Source of the DNA: Anthocerotibacter panamensis C109
GTDB taxonomy: Bacteria; Cyanobacteriota; Cyanobacteriia; Gloeobacterales; Anthocerotibacteraceae
Reading direction: 5' to 3'
DNA length: 64,000 nt
Assembly: GCF_018389385.1 (NCBI RefSeq)
Contig: NZ_CP062698.1
Location: 995,501 to 1,059,500, forward strand
Both the position numbers and the translations under genes were made by a program. A model generated the notes under the pieces. That model was given only the letters and a program-made list of their open reading frames with translations. It was not told the origin of the DNA and searched no databases. Shown piece by piece: positions 34,517-43,796 of the stretch (positions within the stretch are counted from its first letter, which is position 1; each line of letters begins with the position of its first letter).

Positions 34517-34658
34517 AGCGTAACCCTAAGAAATTCGAACTAATGGTCATGATATCGCCATTCCCGGTGGCACTGGTGCCCATCCCTATCGAACGGGGAG
34601 CAGCCGCGCGCATACAATTACACTACGTAAAAACCTCTACGCAGGTAAATCCACGACT

Positions 34659-36371
34659 ATGGTTACGGAAGACCCCTTACTAGACCCCTCGGCAGATCAT
34701 GGTTTTGGGCTGGGTTCTATGGTGCTGCCTGAAGCGTGGTTTTCAGCACTCGTGCGCAACTCCACCGACCTCATCACGATTCTCCAAGCCGATGGGCGGC
34801 GGACTTTTATCAGTTCAACGGTGGAACGGATCTTAGGCTACACCCCTGCCGACCTCCTCAGGCAAGATGCCTTTGCACTGATTCATCCCGAGGACCGCGC
34901 CACGGTACAGGCGGCCTTTCTACGGACCCTCCAGCAGCCGGGGATCAATGTACCCGTGGAATTTCGAACCCGCCACGCCAATGGCTCTTGGGTATATCTG
35001 GAGTCCATCGGCAACAACCTGCTCACCGACCCCGTAGTCCAAGGCGTCGTCATCAACTCCCGCGATATTACCCTGCGGCGTACTACCGAGAGGCTCTTAC
35101 GCCAGCAGCATGACCGGGAGCGGATTATCTCAGCCATTGCGCTCAAGGTCCGCCAATCTTTCAACCTGCGCGAAATTCTAGAGACCGCTGTGGCTGAGGT
35201 CCAACAGGTTCTCCAGGCTGACCGAGTCCTTATCTTCCGCTTTACCCCTACTTGGGAGGGCGAAGTCCTGGTGGAGTCTGTCGCTCCGGGCTGGTTCTCT
35301 ACCCTCCATGCGCTCATCACGGACACTTGCTTCCGTGCCAACCAGGGCGGGGCTTACCGTCAGGGGCGTGTGTTTGCCACCGAGGATATTTATAAAGCGG
35401 GGCTTACGCCCTGTCATCTGGAGCTCTTGGAGCAGTTTCAGGTCCGCGCCAATCTGGTTGTTCCTATTATCCAAGGAGAGCCCCAGAGCGGCGTCGATGC
35501 TCTGTGGGGCCTGCTGATTGCCCACCAGTGCTCCCAGCCGCGCTCCTGGCAGCCCTACGAGACCGAACTGCTCACTGCGCTCAGCACCCACTTGGCTATC
35601 GCCCTCCAGCAAGCGGAACTTTTACAACGGGTCCAGGAGGAATTGACCGAGCGCCAACGTGTCGCGCAAGAGTTACGCAAGTCCCTGGACAAAGAAAAAG
35701 AGTTGAGTGAACTGAAGACCCGCTTCATCGCCATGGCCTCCCATGAGTTTCGCACCCCACTCACTGCTATTCTCTCCTGTAGCGACCTGCTGAAGCACTA
35801 CGGCGAACGCCTCCCGCCCCAGGAGCGCACCCGCCTTTTCACGGAGATTCAGACGGAAGTACAGCACATGAACCGGCTCTTGGAGGACATACTCATCTTT
35901 GGGCGCACCGAGACCCACGGACTTGACTTCAACCCACAACCTATTGACCTAGAACCTTTTTGTCAGGACCTGCTCCAAAAGCTGGTGAGCCCCAATCCGC
36001 TCCACTTCACGCTGGAGCACCCTATCCCTAAAGCCTCCCTAGACCCCAAATTGCTGCGTCAAATCCTGACTAACTTGTTGGACAATGCCATCAAGTATTC
36101 TCCCCAAGGCGGTACGGTTGTCTTAACTGTCCAGCGCCAGCCCCAGGCGGTCGTCTTTCAGGTCCGAGACGAGGGCATCGGGATTCCGCCTGAAGACCGT
36201 GCCCGCCTGTTCGAGCCCTTCCATCGAGCACACAACACCGACGGTATTCCAGGGACCGGCTTGGGATTGGCGATTGTGTACAAGGCCGTAGCGCGGCACG
36301 GTGGGTCGATCACCGTCCACAGTCAACTCGGCTACGGTACGACCTTCACCGTAACCCTGCCCCTGACGTAG
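34659..36371 (+). CDS. PAS-GAF sensor histidine kinase
   Basis: The 570-residue soluble kinase has a PAS domain (~28-150; LITILQADGRRTFISSTVERILGYTPADLL) and a GAF domain (~165-325). A HisKA box with the phospho-acceptor His follows (MASHEFRTPLTAIL), then an HATPase with N box (NLLDNAIKYS), G1 (DEGIGIP) and G2 (GTGLGLAIV). No membrane segments are seen. The GAF shows no clear bilin-binding Cys in the usual position. It is followed 13 bp later by a receiver-kinase hybrid gene, so both probably form one signalling unit. Confidence 0.93.
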   Translation: MVTEDPLLDPSADHGFGLGSMVLPEAWFSALVRNSTDLITILQADGRRTFISSTVERILGYTPADLLRQDAFALIHPEDRATVQAAFLRTLQQPGINVPVEFRTRHANGSWVYLESIGNNLLTDPVVQGVVINSRDITLRRTTERLLRQQHDRERIISAIALKVRQSFNLREILETAVAEVQQVLQADRVLIFRFTPTWEGEVLVESVAPGWFSTLHALITDTCFRANQGGAYRQGRVFATEDIYKAGLTPCHLELLEQFQVRANLVVPIIQGEPQSGVDALWGLLIAHQCSQPRSWQPYETELLTALSTHLAIALQQAELLQRVQEELTERQRVAQELRKSLDKEKELSELKTRFIAMASHEFRTPLTAILSCSDLLKHYGERLPPQERTRLFTEIQTEVQHMNRLLEDILIFGRTETHGLDFNPQPIDLEPFCQDLLQKLVSPNPLHFTLEHPIPKASLDPKLLRQILTNLLDNAIKYSPQGGTVVLTVQRQPQAVVFQVRDEGIGIPPEDRARLFEPFHRAHNTDGIPGTGLGLAIVYKAVARHGGSITVHSQLGYGTTFTVTLPLT

Positions 36372-36384
36372 TTGGGTCCTGGTC

Positions 36385-37491
36385 ATGAAAAAAATCCTGG
36401 TCATCGAAGACAGCGCCACCATCCGCGAGAACATCCGCGCCCTCCTGGGCTACGAGGGATACACTACGCTTGGAGCATCCAACGGGCTTGACGGGTTGAC
36501 CTTGGCCCAAAAAGAGCAACCCGACCTCATCATCTGCGACATTATGATGCCCCGGCTCGACGGCTATGAAACCCTGGCTGCGTTGCGCCGTGACCCGGCG
36601 ACAGCGTCGATCCCCTTAATTTTTTTGACCGCCAAGGGCGAACGGGCGGACTTGCGCTTGGGGATGGAACTCGGGGCGGATGATTACCTGCCCAAACCCT
36701 TTACCAGTACGGAACTCCTAGCAGCGGTGACCACCCGCTTGGGGCGTCAGGAGCACACCCGCGAGCTGCGCCAACAGATCCGAGACCTCCAGGAACGCCA
36801 CGAGGCTCAGGACGAACTGTTCAACACCGCCTCGCTCGAACTCAAGACCCCCCTCGCCACGATGAAGCTCGCCTTGCGCCTGTTGCGAGAGAAGCCCAGC
36901 CGGGACGCGCGAGCCCGCTACCTGCGCGTTCTGGAAGAAGCCTGCGGACGCGAAAATGAGCTACTCAACAACCTGCTCGAACTATATCGCTTGGAAGCAG
37001 ACGGTACTCCTCTAATACGCGAGGAAATACTCCTTTTGGGGTGGCTGCCTGGATTGTTGGAGGGGTTTGCCCTCAAAGCTAGACAGCGCAACCAAATTTT
37101 TTATCGAGACCTGCCCCGAACCGCCCCGAACCTGGTTTCCAACCGGGTAGTGCTGGAGCGTATTTTAAGTGAACTGTTCACCAATGCCCACCGCTTTACC
37201 CGAGCGGGCGGTACTATTCGCTTCGGACTACAAACTCCGTCTGCGCTACATGTGGCCTTGAACGTAACCAATGAAGCCGAAATTCCTGAAAGCGATCTGC
37301 CCTTGATCTTCGACCCGTTTTACCGCAGTTCTGCTTCCCAGGGCATTATCCAGGCTGGAGCGGGCCTGGGTCTGACGTTGGTGCGCACCCTAGTCAGCCG
37401 CTTGGGCGGAGAAATCCAAGTCACTAGCATGGAGGGACAAACAACCTTCACGGTCGTCCTGCCGTCGGACGGTGCTGTCTTCAGTGGCTGA
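36385..37491 (+). CDS. receiver domain fused to a degenerate histidine kinase
   Basis: The 368-residue protein starts with a receiver domain (ILVIEDSATIRENI; phospho-acceptor in LIICDIMMPRLDGYE; Lys in LPKPFTS). A coiled-coil linker, a HisKA-like helix pair and an HATPase domain (NAHRFTRAGG; AGAGLGLTLVRTL) follow. In the H box the sequence is ASLELKTPL, so the phospho-acceptor His is Leu. It therefore cannot autophosphorylate in the usual way and may act as phospho-acceptor or scaffold for the kinase encoded just upstream. Confidence 0.88.
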   Translation: MKKILVIEDSATIRENIRALLGYEGYTTLGASNGLDGLTLAQKEQPDLIICDIMMPRLDGYETLAALRRDPATASIPLIFLTAKGERADLRLGMELGADDYLPKPFTSTELLAAVTTRLGRQEHTRELRQQIRDLQERHEAQDELFNTASLELKTPLATMKLALRLLREKPSRDARARYLRVLEEACGRENELLNNLLELYRLEADGTPLIREEILLLGWLPGLLEGFALKARQRNQIFYRDLPRTAPNLVSNRVVLERILSELFTNAHRFTRAGGTIRFGLQTPSALHVALNVTNEAEIPESDLPLIFDPFYRSSASQGIIQAGAGLGLTLVRTLVSRLGGEIQVTSMEGQTTFTVVLPSDGAVFSG

Positions 37492-37505
37492 CTATGGTCT
37501 GGTGC

Positions 37506-37526
37506 TGCGCTGTTCTGGACAGCGCA
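37506..37526. terminator. stem-loop between convergent genes
   Basis: TGCGCTGT-TCTGG-ACAGCGCA forms a perfect 8-bp GC-rich hairpin between the receiver-kinase gene and tpiA, which converge. There is no U-tract, so intrinsic termination is only possible, not shown. Confidence 0.45.
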
Positions 37527-37551
37527 TCTGAAGCTCGTATGCCACGGGCTA

Positions 37552-38292
37552 CTAGGCTGAGGGCGCTTGGTAGTTGACGATGCGGGCAAATCCCTGGGCG
37601 TCCAGACTGGCCCCTCCGACCAGGGCTCCATCGATTTCCGGTTGGGCCATGATGGCGTCGATGTTGTCTGGTTTGACTGAGCCGCCATATTGAATAGGGG
37701 TCGCGGGTTGGATGAGTTGGCTGCGGATAAGACCAATGACCCGGTTAGCTTCCTGGGCTTCACAGGTATCCCCAGTGCCGATGGCCCAGATCGGTTCGTA
37801 GGCGATGACCAATTGCTGCTGGTCCACGCCGATCAGGGCGCGGGCGAGTTGGTCGGAGATGACCTGTTCTGTCTCGTTTTGGTCGCGCTGGCGCTTGGTC
37901 TCGCCCACGCAGAGAATCGGCGTCAGACCGTAGCGCTGGGCGGCTTTGAGGCGCAGGTTGACCGTCTCGTCAGTCTCCCCAAAGTACTGGCGGCGTTCAC
38001 TGTGGCCGACAATGACATAGCGCACAGCATATTCCGTCAGCATCGGCCCCGCAATTTCACCCGTAAAAGCCCCGTTCTCGGCCCAGTGGATGTTCTGGGC
38101 TCCCAGATGAACGGTGCTACCCTGCAACCTCTGACCCACGGCCCCCAGGCTGGTAAAAGGGACACATAGCACCGGGTTGCGCTCAGCACACGTCTCGGGG
38201 TCCACCAGCGGAATAAAGGCGTCCAGGAAGGCACGGGCCTCAGCCTGGGTCTTGTACATTTTCCAGTTACCGGCGATGACTGTCGGGCGCAA
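37552..38292 (-). CDS. tpiA: triosephosphate isomerase
   Basis: The 246-residue TIM barrel contains GNWKMYKT (Lys), [10 protein letters not shown] (His) and [11 protein letters not shown] (catalytic Glu), all intact. It interconverts DHAP and glyceraldehyde-3-phosphate in glycolysis and the Calvin cycle. It is monocistronic and convergent with the kinase pair; no other carbon-metabolism genes are adjacent. Confidence 0.97.
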   Translation of the reverse strand: MRPTVIAGNWKMYKTQAEARAFLDAFIPLVDPETCAERNPVLCVPFTSLGAVGQRLQGSTVHLGAQNIHWAENGAFTGEIAGPMLTEYAVRYVIVGHSERRQYFGETDETVNLRLKAAQRYGLTPILCVGETKRQRDQNETEQVISDQLARALIGVDQQQLVIAYEPIWAIGTGDTCEAQEANRVIGLIRSQLIQPATPIQYGGSVKPDNIDAIMAQPEIDGALVGGASLDAQGFARIVNYQAPSA

Positions 38293-38390
38293 GGACGTTC
38301 TCAGAATCCAGGATGTAGTTTAGCTTACCGTTTTTTGGGGTTCCCTTGGCATTAGGCTGGGGGAGTTACAGCAGTGCGTATCGCTGACAG

Positions 38391-39236
38391 ATGGTGCTTT
38401 TGAACTCCCAGCGTAGCGGCCTCCTCTATGCCGTGCTTGCCGTGCTCCTCTTCTCCACAAGCCCGGTCTTGATCCGCTGGGCTGCACCTCTCTCGGCCTA
38501 CGAAATCACCGCTGGACGTCTGGCTGTGGCTGCTCTTGCTGTCCTCGCAGTGGCACGCTCTAAGGGGATAGCCCGCCAGGATTGGTTGGCTTTTGCGGGC
38601 TTTGGGCTGGTGACCGCGCTGCACTTTCTGCTTTATAGCGCCGCCTTAAGTTTTACGACTGTGGCTCACGCGCTTGCTCTGGTCTACACTGCTCCTGTCT
38701 TTGTCACGCTGGCCTCGGTCTGGCTGTTGCGCGAACCTATTGAGCGGCGTAAGGGATGGGGGATGTGCATCGTCGTACTCGGTGTCGTCATCCTGGCTGG
38801 GTTCGAGCCGCGCTTCACGGGCGCGATGGTTGTGGGAGACCTGCTTGCGTTGGGCTCAGCCGTGATGTTTGGGCTCTACTCCGTGGCTGGACGGTCGCAG
38901 CGTACTCGCTATCCGCTGTTGACCTATGCGGGGTTTGTCTATGGACTCGCCAGTCTTTGGGCGCTGCCTGCTGCCTTCATCAACTTCACGCCCCAGGGCT
39001 ATGGCACAGCCCAGATAGCCTCGGTGGTAGCCCTGGGACTGTTACCCCTCGGGATTGGGCACACCCTCTACAACGCCGCGCTACGCCGGACTCACGCCAC
39101 CTACGTCAATTTGATTGCCACCCAGGAAGTGACCGGGGGCGTCTTGCTTGGAGTGCTCCTACTCCAGGAAATTCCCACCCCCCAGACGCTGCTGGGTCTG
39201 GTCGTGATGCTGTTGGGAGCGGCCCTGCTCGTCTAG
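38391..39236 (+). CDS. EamA/DMT-family transporter
   Basis: The 281-residue integral membrane protein has ten predicted transmembrane segments in two EamA repeats, with the usual proline/glycine-rich first helix (LLYAVLAVLLFSTSPVLIRWAA) and LALVYTAPVFVTLASVW. Substrates of this drug/metabolite family (amino acids, nucleotide sugars, others) cannot be read from sequence. It ends just before a dienelactone-hydrolase-like gene on the same strand. Confidence 0.88.
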   Translation: MVLLNSQRSGLLYAVLAVLLFSTSPVLIRWAAPLSAYEITAGRLAVAALAVLAVARSKGIARQDWLAFAGFGLVTALHFLLYSAALSFTTVAHALALVYTAPVFVTLASVWLLREPIERRKGWGMCIVVLGVVILAGFEPRFTGAMVVGDLLALGSAVMFGLYSVAGRSQRTRYPLLTYAGFVYGLASLWALPAAFINFTPQGYGTAQIASVVALGLLPLGIGHTLYNAALRRTHATYVNLIATQEVTGGVLLGVLLLQEIPTPQTLLGLVVMLLGAALLV

Positions 39237-39282
39237 CATGGGGGAGGTATGCCCTAGGCAATTCGCTACTGAGGATGAAGCG

Positions 39283-40023
39283 ATGAAGCGTAGTACAACG
39301 TATGGGTTGTTTATGGTCAGTTTGGTTATAGGGCTCGGGCTTAGGATGCCAGTCCATGGCGCACCTACCCTTGCAGAGGCTAACCTACCCTTGGTAAGCG
39401 GAAATAAGACCATTGCGATGGAATCCTTTGCCCCGGCTAGTGCGGGACGTTTCCCGGCAGTGGTCCTCCTCCACGGCTCTGAGGGCCTTGTGGTCAATGG
39501 CGTGCGCTATCGAGGACTCGCCCGCCAACTGGCGGACCAGGGCTTTATCGTCTTTATCCCCCACTACTTTGAGCGCACCGGAACCCAAACAGCGGGACCG
39601 GAGGACTATCGCAAGGGCTTTGGCCTGTGGCAGGAGACGATCCGCGATGCCATTACCTATGCTGCACGCCAACCGCAGGTGGCTGAGGGTCGGGTCGGAT
39701 TGGTAGGGTTTTCGTTGGGCTCTTACCTGTCCTTGGGCGTCGCTGCCCAAAGTCCGCAGATCCGAGCAGTGGTGGAATTTTTTGGCGGGCTCCCGGACCA
39801 GGGTACCCAACCGTTCAAGGGTCTGCCCCCTACCTTGATTCTGCATGGAGAAAAAGATACTGTCGTCCCGGTCCAGGAAGCCTACCGGCTCGCAGACCTG
39901 CTCAAAGCCCGCAAGTCTCCCTTCGAAATCAAAGTCTACCCCGACCAAGGACACGGCTTTGAGGGCACGGCACTGATCGATTCTTTGGCCCGCACTTTGG
40001 TTTTCCTCAAACAGTACCTCTGA
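39283..40023 (+). CDS. secreted dienelactone-hydrolase-family protein
   Basis: I choose ATG 39283 (MKRSTTYG), which has GAGG upstream and gives a proper signal peptide. An ATG 15 codons earlier overlaps little and is less likely. The alpha/beta hydrolase has the nucleophile elbow GLVGFSLGSYL, where classical dienelactone hydrolase has Cys and here it is Ser. It also has GEKDTVVPV with Asp and DQGHGFEG with His. It acts outside the cytoplasm on unknown esters. It follows the EamA gene closely. Confidence 0.82.
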   Translation: MKRSTTYGLFMVSLVIGLGLRMPVHGAPTLAEANLPLVSGNKTIAMESFAPASAGRFPAVVLLHGSEGLVVNGVRYRGLARQLADQGFIVFIPHYFERTGTQTAGPEDYRKGFGLWQETIRDAITYAARQPQVAEGRVGLVGFSLGSYLSLGVAAQSPQIRAVVEFFGGLPDQGTQPFKGLPPTLILHGEKDTVVPVQEAYRLADLLKARKSPFEIKVYPDQGHGFEGTALIDSLARTLVFLKQYL

Positions 40024-40032
40024 GGCCAGCCC

Positions 40033-40755
40033 CTAAAACTTACGCCCCGCCCACACCACGCGCCCGACGATGTGCACCTCGTCCTGGGTGGGATTTACTA
40101 CATAGGTCTCGTAGGCAGGATTCTCGCTTTTGACCTTAAGACGGCCTCCAGGCAGCCATTGTAGGCTTTTGATGAGCAAGGAACCGTTGATGCGCACGAC
40201 ATAGATGCCATCCGTGCGCTCGTGGGCCTGCCCCTGGTCAATGACCGCTACATCCCCAGCTCTTAGCACGGGCTCCATGGAGTCACCCTTGACGTAGAGC
40301 GCAACGAGTTGTCCGGGACGGGCGTGTAGTTCACCCCGGATCATTTCTCGGTTGAGCGCAAGAACGCCTTCTACCTGTTCATCTTCGACAAAAGTCCCAC
40401 TCCCGGCACTGGCCTCCACAGCATAGCGGGGGATCATCACCAGGTCTCGCGTATCATCCCCTTCTTCGACGCCGACCACGCCACTCCCTCGGGCCAATGC
40501 TTCGACCCGCTCTATCGGAACCGCCATACCCTGAGCGATCTTTTGGAGGGTACGGTGCTCTGCCTGATGGCCTGCCAACATATTCTTCTTGAGGCCCGCA
40601 GCAGAGATGCGGCACAGGGTGGCCGCCGCATTGAGGCTCAATCCCTGACTGCGCATCCAGGACAGGATCTCCCGACCCAGAGGGGATAAATTCTGCAATT
40701 CCCGGTTCAACAGTGACATCGGTCCGTCCTGCCTGGAAACAAGCACTTTACTCAT
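40033..40755 (-). CDS. S24-family LexA/CI-like repressor
   Basis: The product (~240 residues from ATG 40755; other ATGs at 40776 and 40719) has an N-terminal XRE-like helix-turn-helix (LSLNAAATLCRISAAGLKKNML). The C-terminal S24 peptidase domain has a Ser (VKGDSMEPVL) and a Lys (LLIKSLQWLP). The Ala-Gly cleavage site of LexA is not evident at the usual place, so self-cleavage is uncertain. Two palindromes upstream may be its operators. It resembles phage-CI-like regulators used as stress switches in bacteria. Confidence 0.85.
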   Translation of the reverse strand: MSKVLVSRQDGPMSLLNRELQNLSPLGREILSWMRSQGLSLNAAATLCRISAAGLKKNMLAGHQAEHRTLQKIAQGMAVPIERVEALARGSGVVGVEEGDDTRDLVMIPRYAVEASAGSGTFVEDEQVEGVLALNREMIRGELHARPGQLVALYVKGDSMEPVLRAGDVAVIDQGQAHERTDGIYVVRINGSLLIKSLQWLPGGRLKVKSENPAYETYVVNPTQDEVHIVGRVVWAGRKF

Positions 40756-40782
40756 TATAGTACCTGGAATAGCCACAAATGC

Positions 40783-40794
40783 AAACTGTAGTTT
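40783..40794. promoter_or_regulatory. palindrome upstream of the S24 repressor (site 1)
   Basis: AAACT-GT-AGTTT is a perfect 5-bp inverted repeat about 30 bp before the repressor start. Candidate autoregulatory operator. Confidence 0.35.
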
Positions 40795-40808
40795 TTATTT
40801 TTGTACTG

Positions 40809-40821
40809 GAGTCATTGACTC
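40809..40821. promoter_or_regulatory. palindrome upstream of the S24 repressor (site 2)
   Basis: GAGTCA-T-TGACTC is a perfect 13-bp palindrome about 55 bp before the repressor start. It lies between the divergent repressor and small membrane-protein genes, so it could control both. Confidence 0.45.
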
Positions 40822-40915
40822 AGGGCTCAAAAAAAACTATGATGTCCCCATGAAAACCCTGGTAGGGTCTTCGATGGTTTAGGCCCAGACGTCGTGTATC
40901 AGGAGGAAAATTCCC

Positions 40916-41098
40916 ATGAGAGCCAGGGTTCCATTGCGCACCCAAGCCCCTGAAGCACCGATCCTGCTGGTTCCCCCCGCGACTCTGCCTAAGGGTCTGC
41001 GACTGTGGAGGTGGCTTGGGTCGCTTGTTCTTACCTTGGTCTATGCTTGGCTGTTGCAGGGCATTCTGTGGGGATGGATGGGGGGAGGGAGCCCATGA
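40916..41098 (+). CDS. small single-span membrane protein
   Basis: A 60-residue frame with a clear ribosome site (AGGAGG about 9 nt before ATG). It has a proline-rich N-terminal half and one hydrophobic helix (LGSLVLTLVYAWLLQGILWG). I do not recognise it. It lies divergent to the S24 repressor, with the two palindromes in between, so it might be a target of that repressor. It is short, so confidence is moderate. Confidence 0.45.
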   Translation: MRARVPLRTQAPEAPILLVPPATLPKGLRLWRWLGSLVLTLVYAWLLQGILWGWMGGGSP

Positions 41099-41181
41099 AA
41101 AAGGGCAGTTTCCATCACCTCTAGCTTTCGATGGAGGAGACATTCAGCGATCCGAGTTAGAATTTAGGATGAGGAGTAGCC

Positions 41182-42579
41182 TTGGGCAGTGAAACTGTGG
41201 CACAAGAACTTAGCCAGGAACTTAACCAGCCGTCTGATCTGCGTTATTCTTTGATTCGTTCGGTGGTTCGACAGCGTATTGCAGAGCGTTTTGCAGAACG
41301 TGTGCCTTTGCTCATTGCTGGAGCCAAATTTCAGCTACTCTCTGATGCACAGGCGCAGGAATTGCTCAGTGACCCCAGTATTGTCCTAAAGCAAGAATTC
41401 AACACGCTGGAAGGCGGAACCCTTTTTTATCATCGGCTTTTTGACCGCTATTTTTGGCTGACCCGCGAGCCCGATGGACCGTTCAGCTTTTATGAGCGGC
41501 ATCTGATCCGCTCTACTGTCGCTATGCACGCTTGCATGGACAAAGCTTTGGAGGAATGGGGTACTGACTCGGCGGACCCCCTCTCCTATCTTTTGTCTCC
41601 TGGGGACCACATCCTATCGGCATTTTTACAGTCCACTCCGGGGCAACCCGTGGTCTACCAGTCCGGCTGGCTGGTCCAGATGTTGGAGGTCATGCGCCCG
41701 CTGGTACGAGCAACTTTTGAGAATAAACCCCTGCAACTGGGCGTCCTCATCGATCCTCAGCGCTGTCAAGGGAAGTGCCCAATGGGGTCTTTTTCGATCC
41801 AACTGGCAGAATCCAAAGTCTTTCAGCGTCTCAGTGATGGGGACAATATCGTCTATCTCACCGATACTCAGGGCAACCTCGTGCAACTGGTCGATTTTAG
41901 CCAGACTTCCTTGGAGATACCAGCAGACACCCCGCCTCTATATCCGACGCTGCATACCAGACAGGCTCAAGCTACGCGTAAGTCAGGAAGCATTCTGCTT
42001 TTGCTCACTCGTGAGGGTTCGGTTCAAATCTTCTGGCAGGGGGAATGGGCTTTTGAGTTAAGGCACCAGGGCTGGCGGCTGTTGGATCTGGGGACCAAGT
42101 ACAAGCACCTCGTAGCGCATGTCGGGACTTCGCTGGCGCGGATTGTCTTTCAGACTGCCGTGGACTTGGCTGCAAATCGGCACGGGGCGATTCTACTCAT
42201 CCTTGATGACCCGGAGAAGCGCCATCAACTTTTGATGCAAAAGGATGACTTGCGCACCACTGGTCCGGTAGACCAATCCTATGCCAAGGCACTTCTACAT
42301 CCTCTGGTGGTCAATCTCCCCGTCCAACAGATGAGCCCGTCTCTGCTCGCCAACCTAGCTTCTCTGGATGGGGCGGTGGTGCTCGACCGGGAGGGGCACC
42401 TGCACAGTTTTGGAGCAATTTTGAAGAATCCAGCCGACGAATTGCTCTTCAGCGACAGCTCCGAGGGAGCACGCACGAAAACAGCCCGCCTCGCCTCGCG
42501 CTACGGCTACGCGATTAAGGTCAGTCAGGACGGCGAACTGGTCGGCTATCGCCATGGTCGTATGGTCTGGCGTACGTGA
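41182..42579 (+). CDS. DisA_N/DAC-like sensor-domain protein
   Basis: The start is a TTG with GAGGAG 6 nt upstream. The 465-residue protein ends in a domain (~385-465) resembling the diadenylate cyclase fold: LASLDGAVVLDREGHLHSFGAIL (the DGA block), then SEGARTKTARLASRYGYAIKVSQ, where cyclases have GTRHRAA. The RHR-like residues are replaced by RTK, so synthesis of c-di-AMP is unlikely. It may belong to the DACNV group of DAC-like sensor domains, known from nucleotide-signalling surveys. The N-terminal 380 residues are not recognised. It overlaps the next gene by 4 bp. Confidence 0.62.
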   Translation: MGSETVAQELSQELNQPSDLRYSLIRSVVRQRIAERFAERVPLLIAGAKFQLLSDAQAQELLSDPSIVLKQEFNTLEGGTLFYHRLFDRYFWLTREPDGPFSFYERHLIRSTVAMHACMDKALEEWGTDSADPLSYLLSPGDHILSAFLQSTPGQPVVYQSGWLVQMLEVMRPLVRATFENKPLQLGVLIDPQRCQGKCPMGSFSIQLAESKVFQRLSDGDNIVYLTDTQGNLVQLVDFSQTSLEIPADTPPLYPTLHTRQAQATRKSGSILLLLTREGSVQIFWQGEWAFELRHQGWRLLDLGTKYKHLVAHVGTSLARIVFQTAVDLAANRHGAILLILDDPEKRHQLLMQKDDLRTTGPVDQSYAKALLHPLVVNLPVQQMSPSLLANLASLDGAVVLDREGHLHSFGAILKNPADELLFSDSSEGARTKTARLASRYGYAIKVSQDGELVGYRHGRMVWRT

Positions 42580-43019
42580 TAGAGCGGTCAGTCGAATTGG
42601 TGGTTCAGGCTCCGGTTGCGCGGGTTTACGAGTTGTGGTCGGACTTCGAAAATCTCTCCCGGTGGATGCGCTTTGTGGACCGGGTAACGCTCGATCCAGA
42701 CCGTCCCGGCTACTCGCGCTGGCGTTTCGGTATCGATCCGCTCTTCGTGGAGTGGACCGCCCGCATCACTCGGATGATTCCGCTCAGGCTGGTGGCTTGG
42801 GAGTCTGTATCTGGTCTGCCGAACCGGGGTCAGATCGATTTCTTCCCTGTGGACCAGAGCTGTCGGCTCAAGCTCACCCTCGCCGTGGCTGCTCCTGGAG
42901 GTGTGGTCGGGGCTGTAGTCGAGCAGGTCGGCCTCGGACGCTGGCTGGATGAAAATATCCGTGCGGACTTAGTGCAGTTTGGCAAGCTCGTAGAGGAGTC
43001 AATGTCCCGTGACCTATGA
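42576..43019 (+). CDS. SRPBCC-domain protein
   Basis: The start is a GTG overlapping the upstream stop (GTGA). The 147-residue protein is one SRPBCC/polyketide-cyclase-like domain (APVARVYELWSDFENLSRWMRFV; RLVAWESVSGLPNRGQIDF). It resembles the N-terminal half of the SRPBCC-rhodanese protein at 17933-18886. It probably binds a hydrophobic ligand. Translational coupling to the DAC-like gene suggests a joint function. Confidence 0.8.
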   Translation: MIERSVELVVQAPVARVYELWSDFENLSRWMRFVDRVTLDPDRPGYSRWRFGIDPLFVEWTARITRMIPLRLVAWESVSGLPNRGQIDFFPVDQSCRLKLTLAVAAPGGVVGAVVEQVGLGRWLDENIRADLVQFGKLVEESMSRDL

Positions 43020-43024
43020 ACCGC

Positions 43025-43795
43025 TCAAGAACTACTACGCACCTGCTGCGAAAAAGTGACAATCGCTTCGTGAATCATCGTTTTGAGGTCTAGGACGGGT
43101 TTGACAAAAGGAGGGCAATGCTCCGTCAGGCCCAACAGGTCGTGGGTGACAAGGATCTGCCCGCTACAGTGAGGACCGGCTCCAATTCCTAAGGTCGCAA
43201 TGGCAAGTTTTTGAGTGACGTGGGCGGCAACTTCGTCTGGGATATGCTCCAGGACCAAGGCAAAAGCTCCAGCCTCCTGAAGGCGTAGCGCCGTCTGTTC
43301 AAGTTGATGAGCCGCCTCGGGGGTCTTTGCCTGTTGGCGGAAGCCCCCCAATTGGTGTACTGCTTGAGGGGTAAGCCCCAAATGTCCCAGGACGGGAATC
43401 CCCCGCTCAACCAGAAAAGCTACCGTTTCAGCCATGGCTGGAGAACCGCCCTCGACCTTGACTCCCTGTGCGCCCGCCTCGCGCAGGAAACGGCTGGCGG
43501 TGCCAAAGGCTTGCTCGGGGCTAAGTTCATAACTTCCAAAGGGGAGGTCCGCGATCACCAGCGCCCGCTGCGCCCCGCGGACTACTGCTCGGGTATAGCT
43601 GAGCATTTCCTCGACTGATACCGGTAGCGTGGTCTTATGTCCAAGTGCCACCATCGCCAGAGAATCGCCGACCAACAGCAGATCGACCCCACTCCGGTCA
43701 AGGATTTGGGCCAAGGTATATTCAGTGGCGGTGAGTGCAACGATGGGCTGCCCGTGGTCGTGGCAGTTCTGGATGTGGCGGATGGTGAGGGCCAT
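43025..43795 (-). CDS. panB: 3-methyl-2-oxobutanoate hydroxymethyltransferase
   Basis: The 256-residue protein matches Pan[50 protein letters not shown], and [20 protein letters not shown]. It makes ketopantoate for pantothenate and CoA synthesis. It starts two bases after the stop of a small membrane-protein gene, in line with thiG further upstream. Confidence 0.96.
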   Translation of the reverse strand: MALTIRHIQNCHDHGQPIVALTATEYTLAQILDRSGVDLLLVGDSLAMVALGHKTTLPVSVEEMLSYTRAVVRGAQRALVIADLPFGSYELSPEQAFGTASRFLREAGAQGVKVEGGSPAMAETVAFLVERGIPVLGHLGLTPQAVHQLGGFRQQAKTPEAAHQLEQTALRLQEAGAFALVLEHIPDEVAAHVTQKLAIATLGIGAGPHCSGQILVTHDLLGLTEHCPPFVKPVLDLKTMIHEAIVTFSQQVRSSS

Positions 43796-43796
43796 T

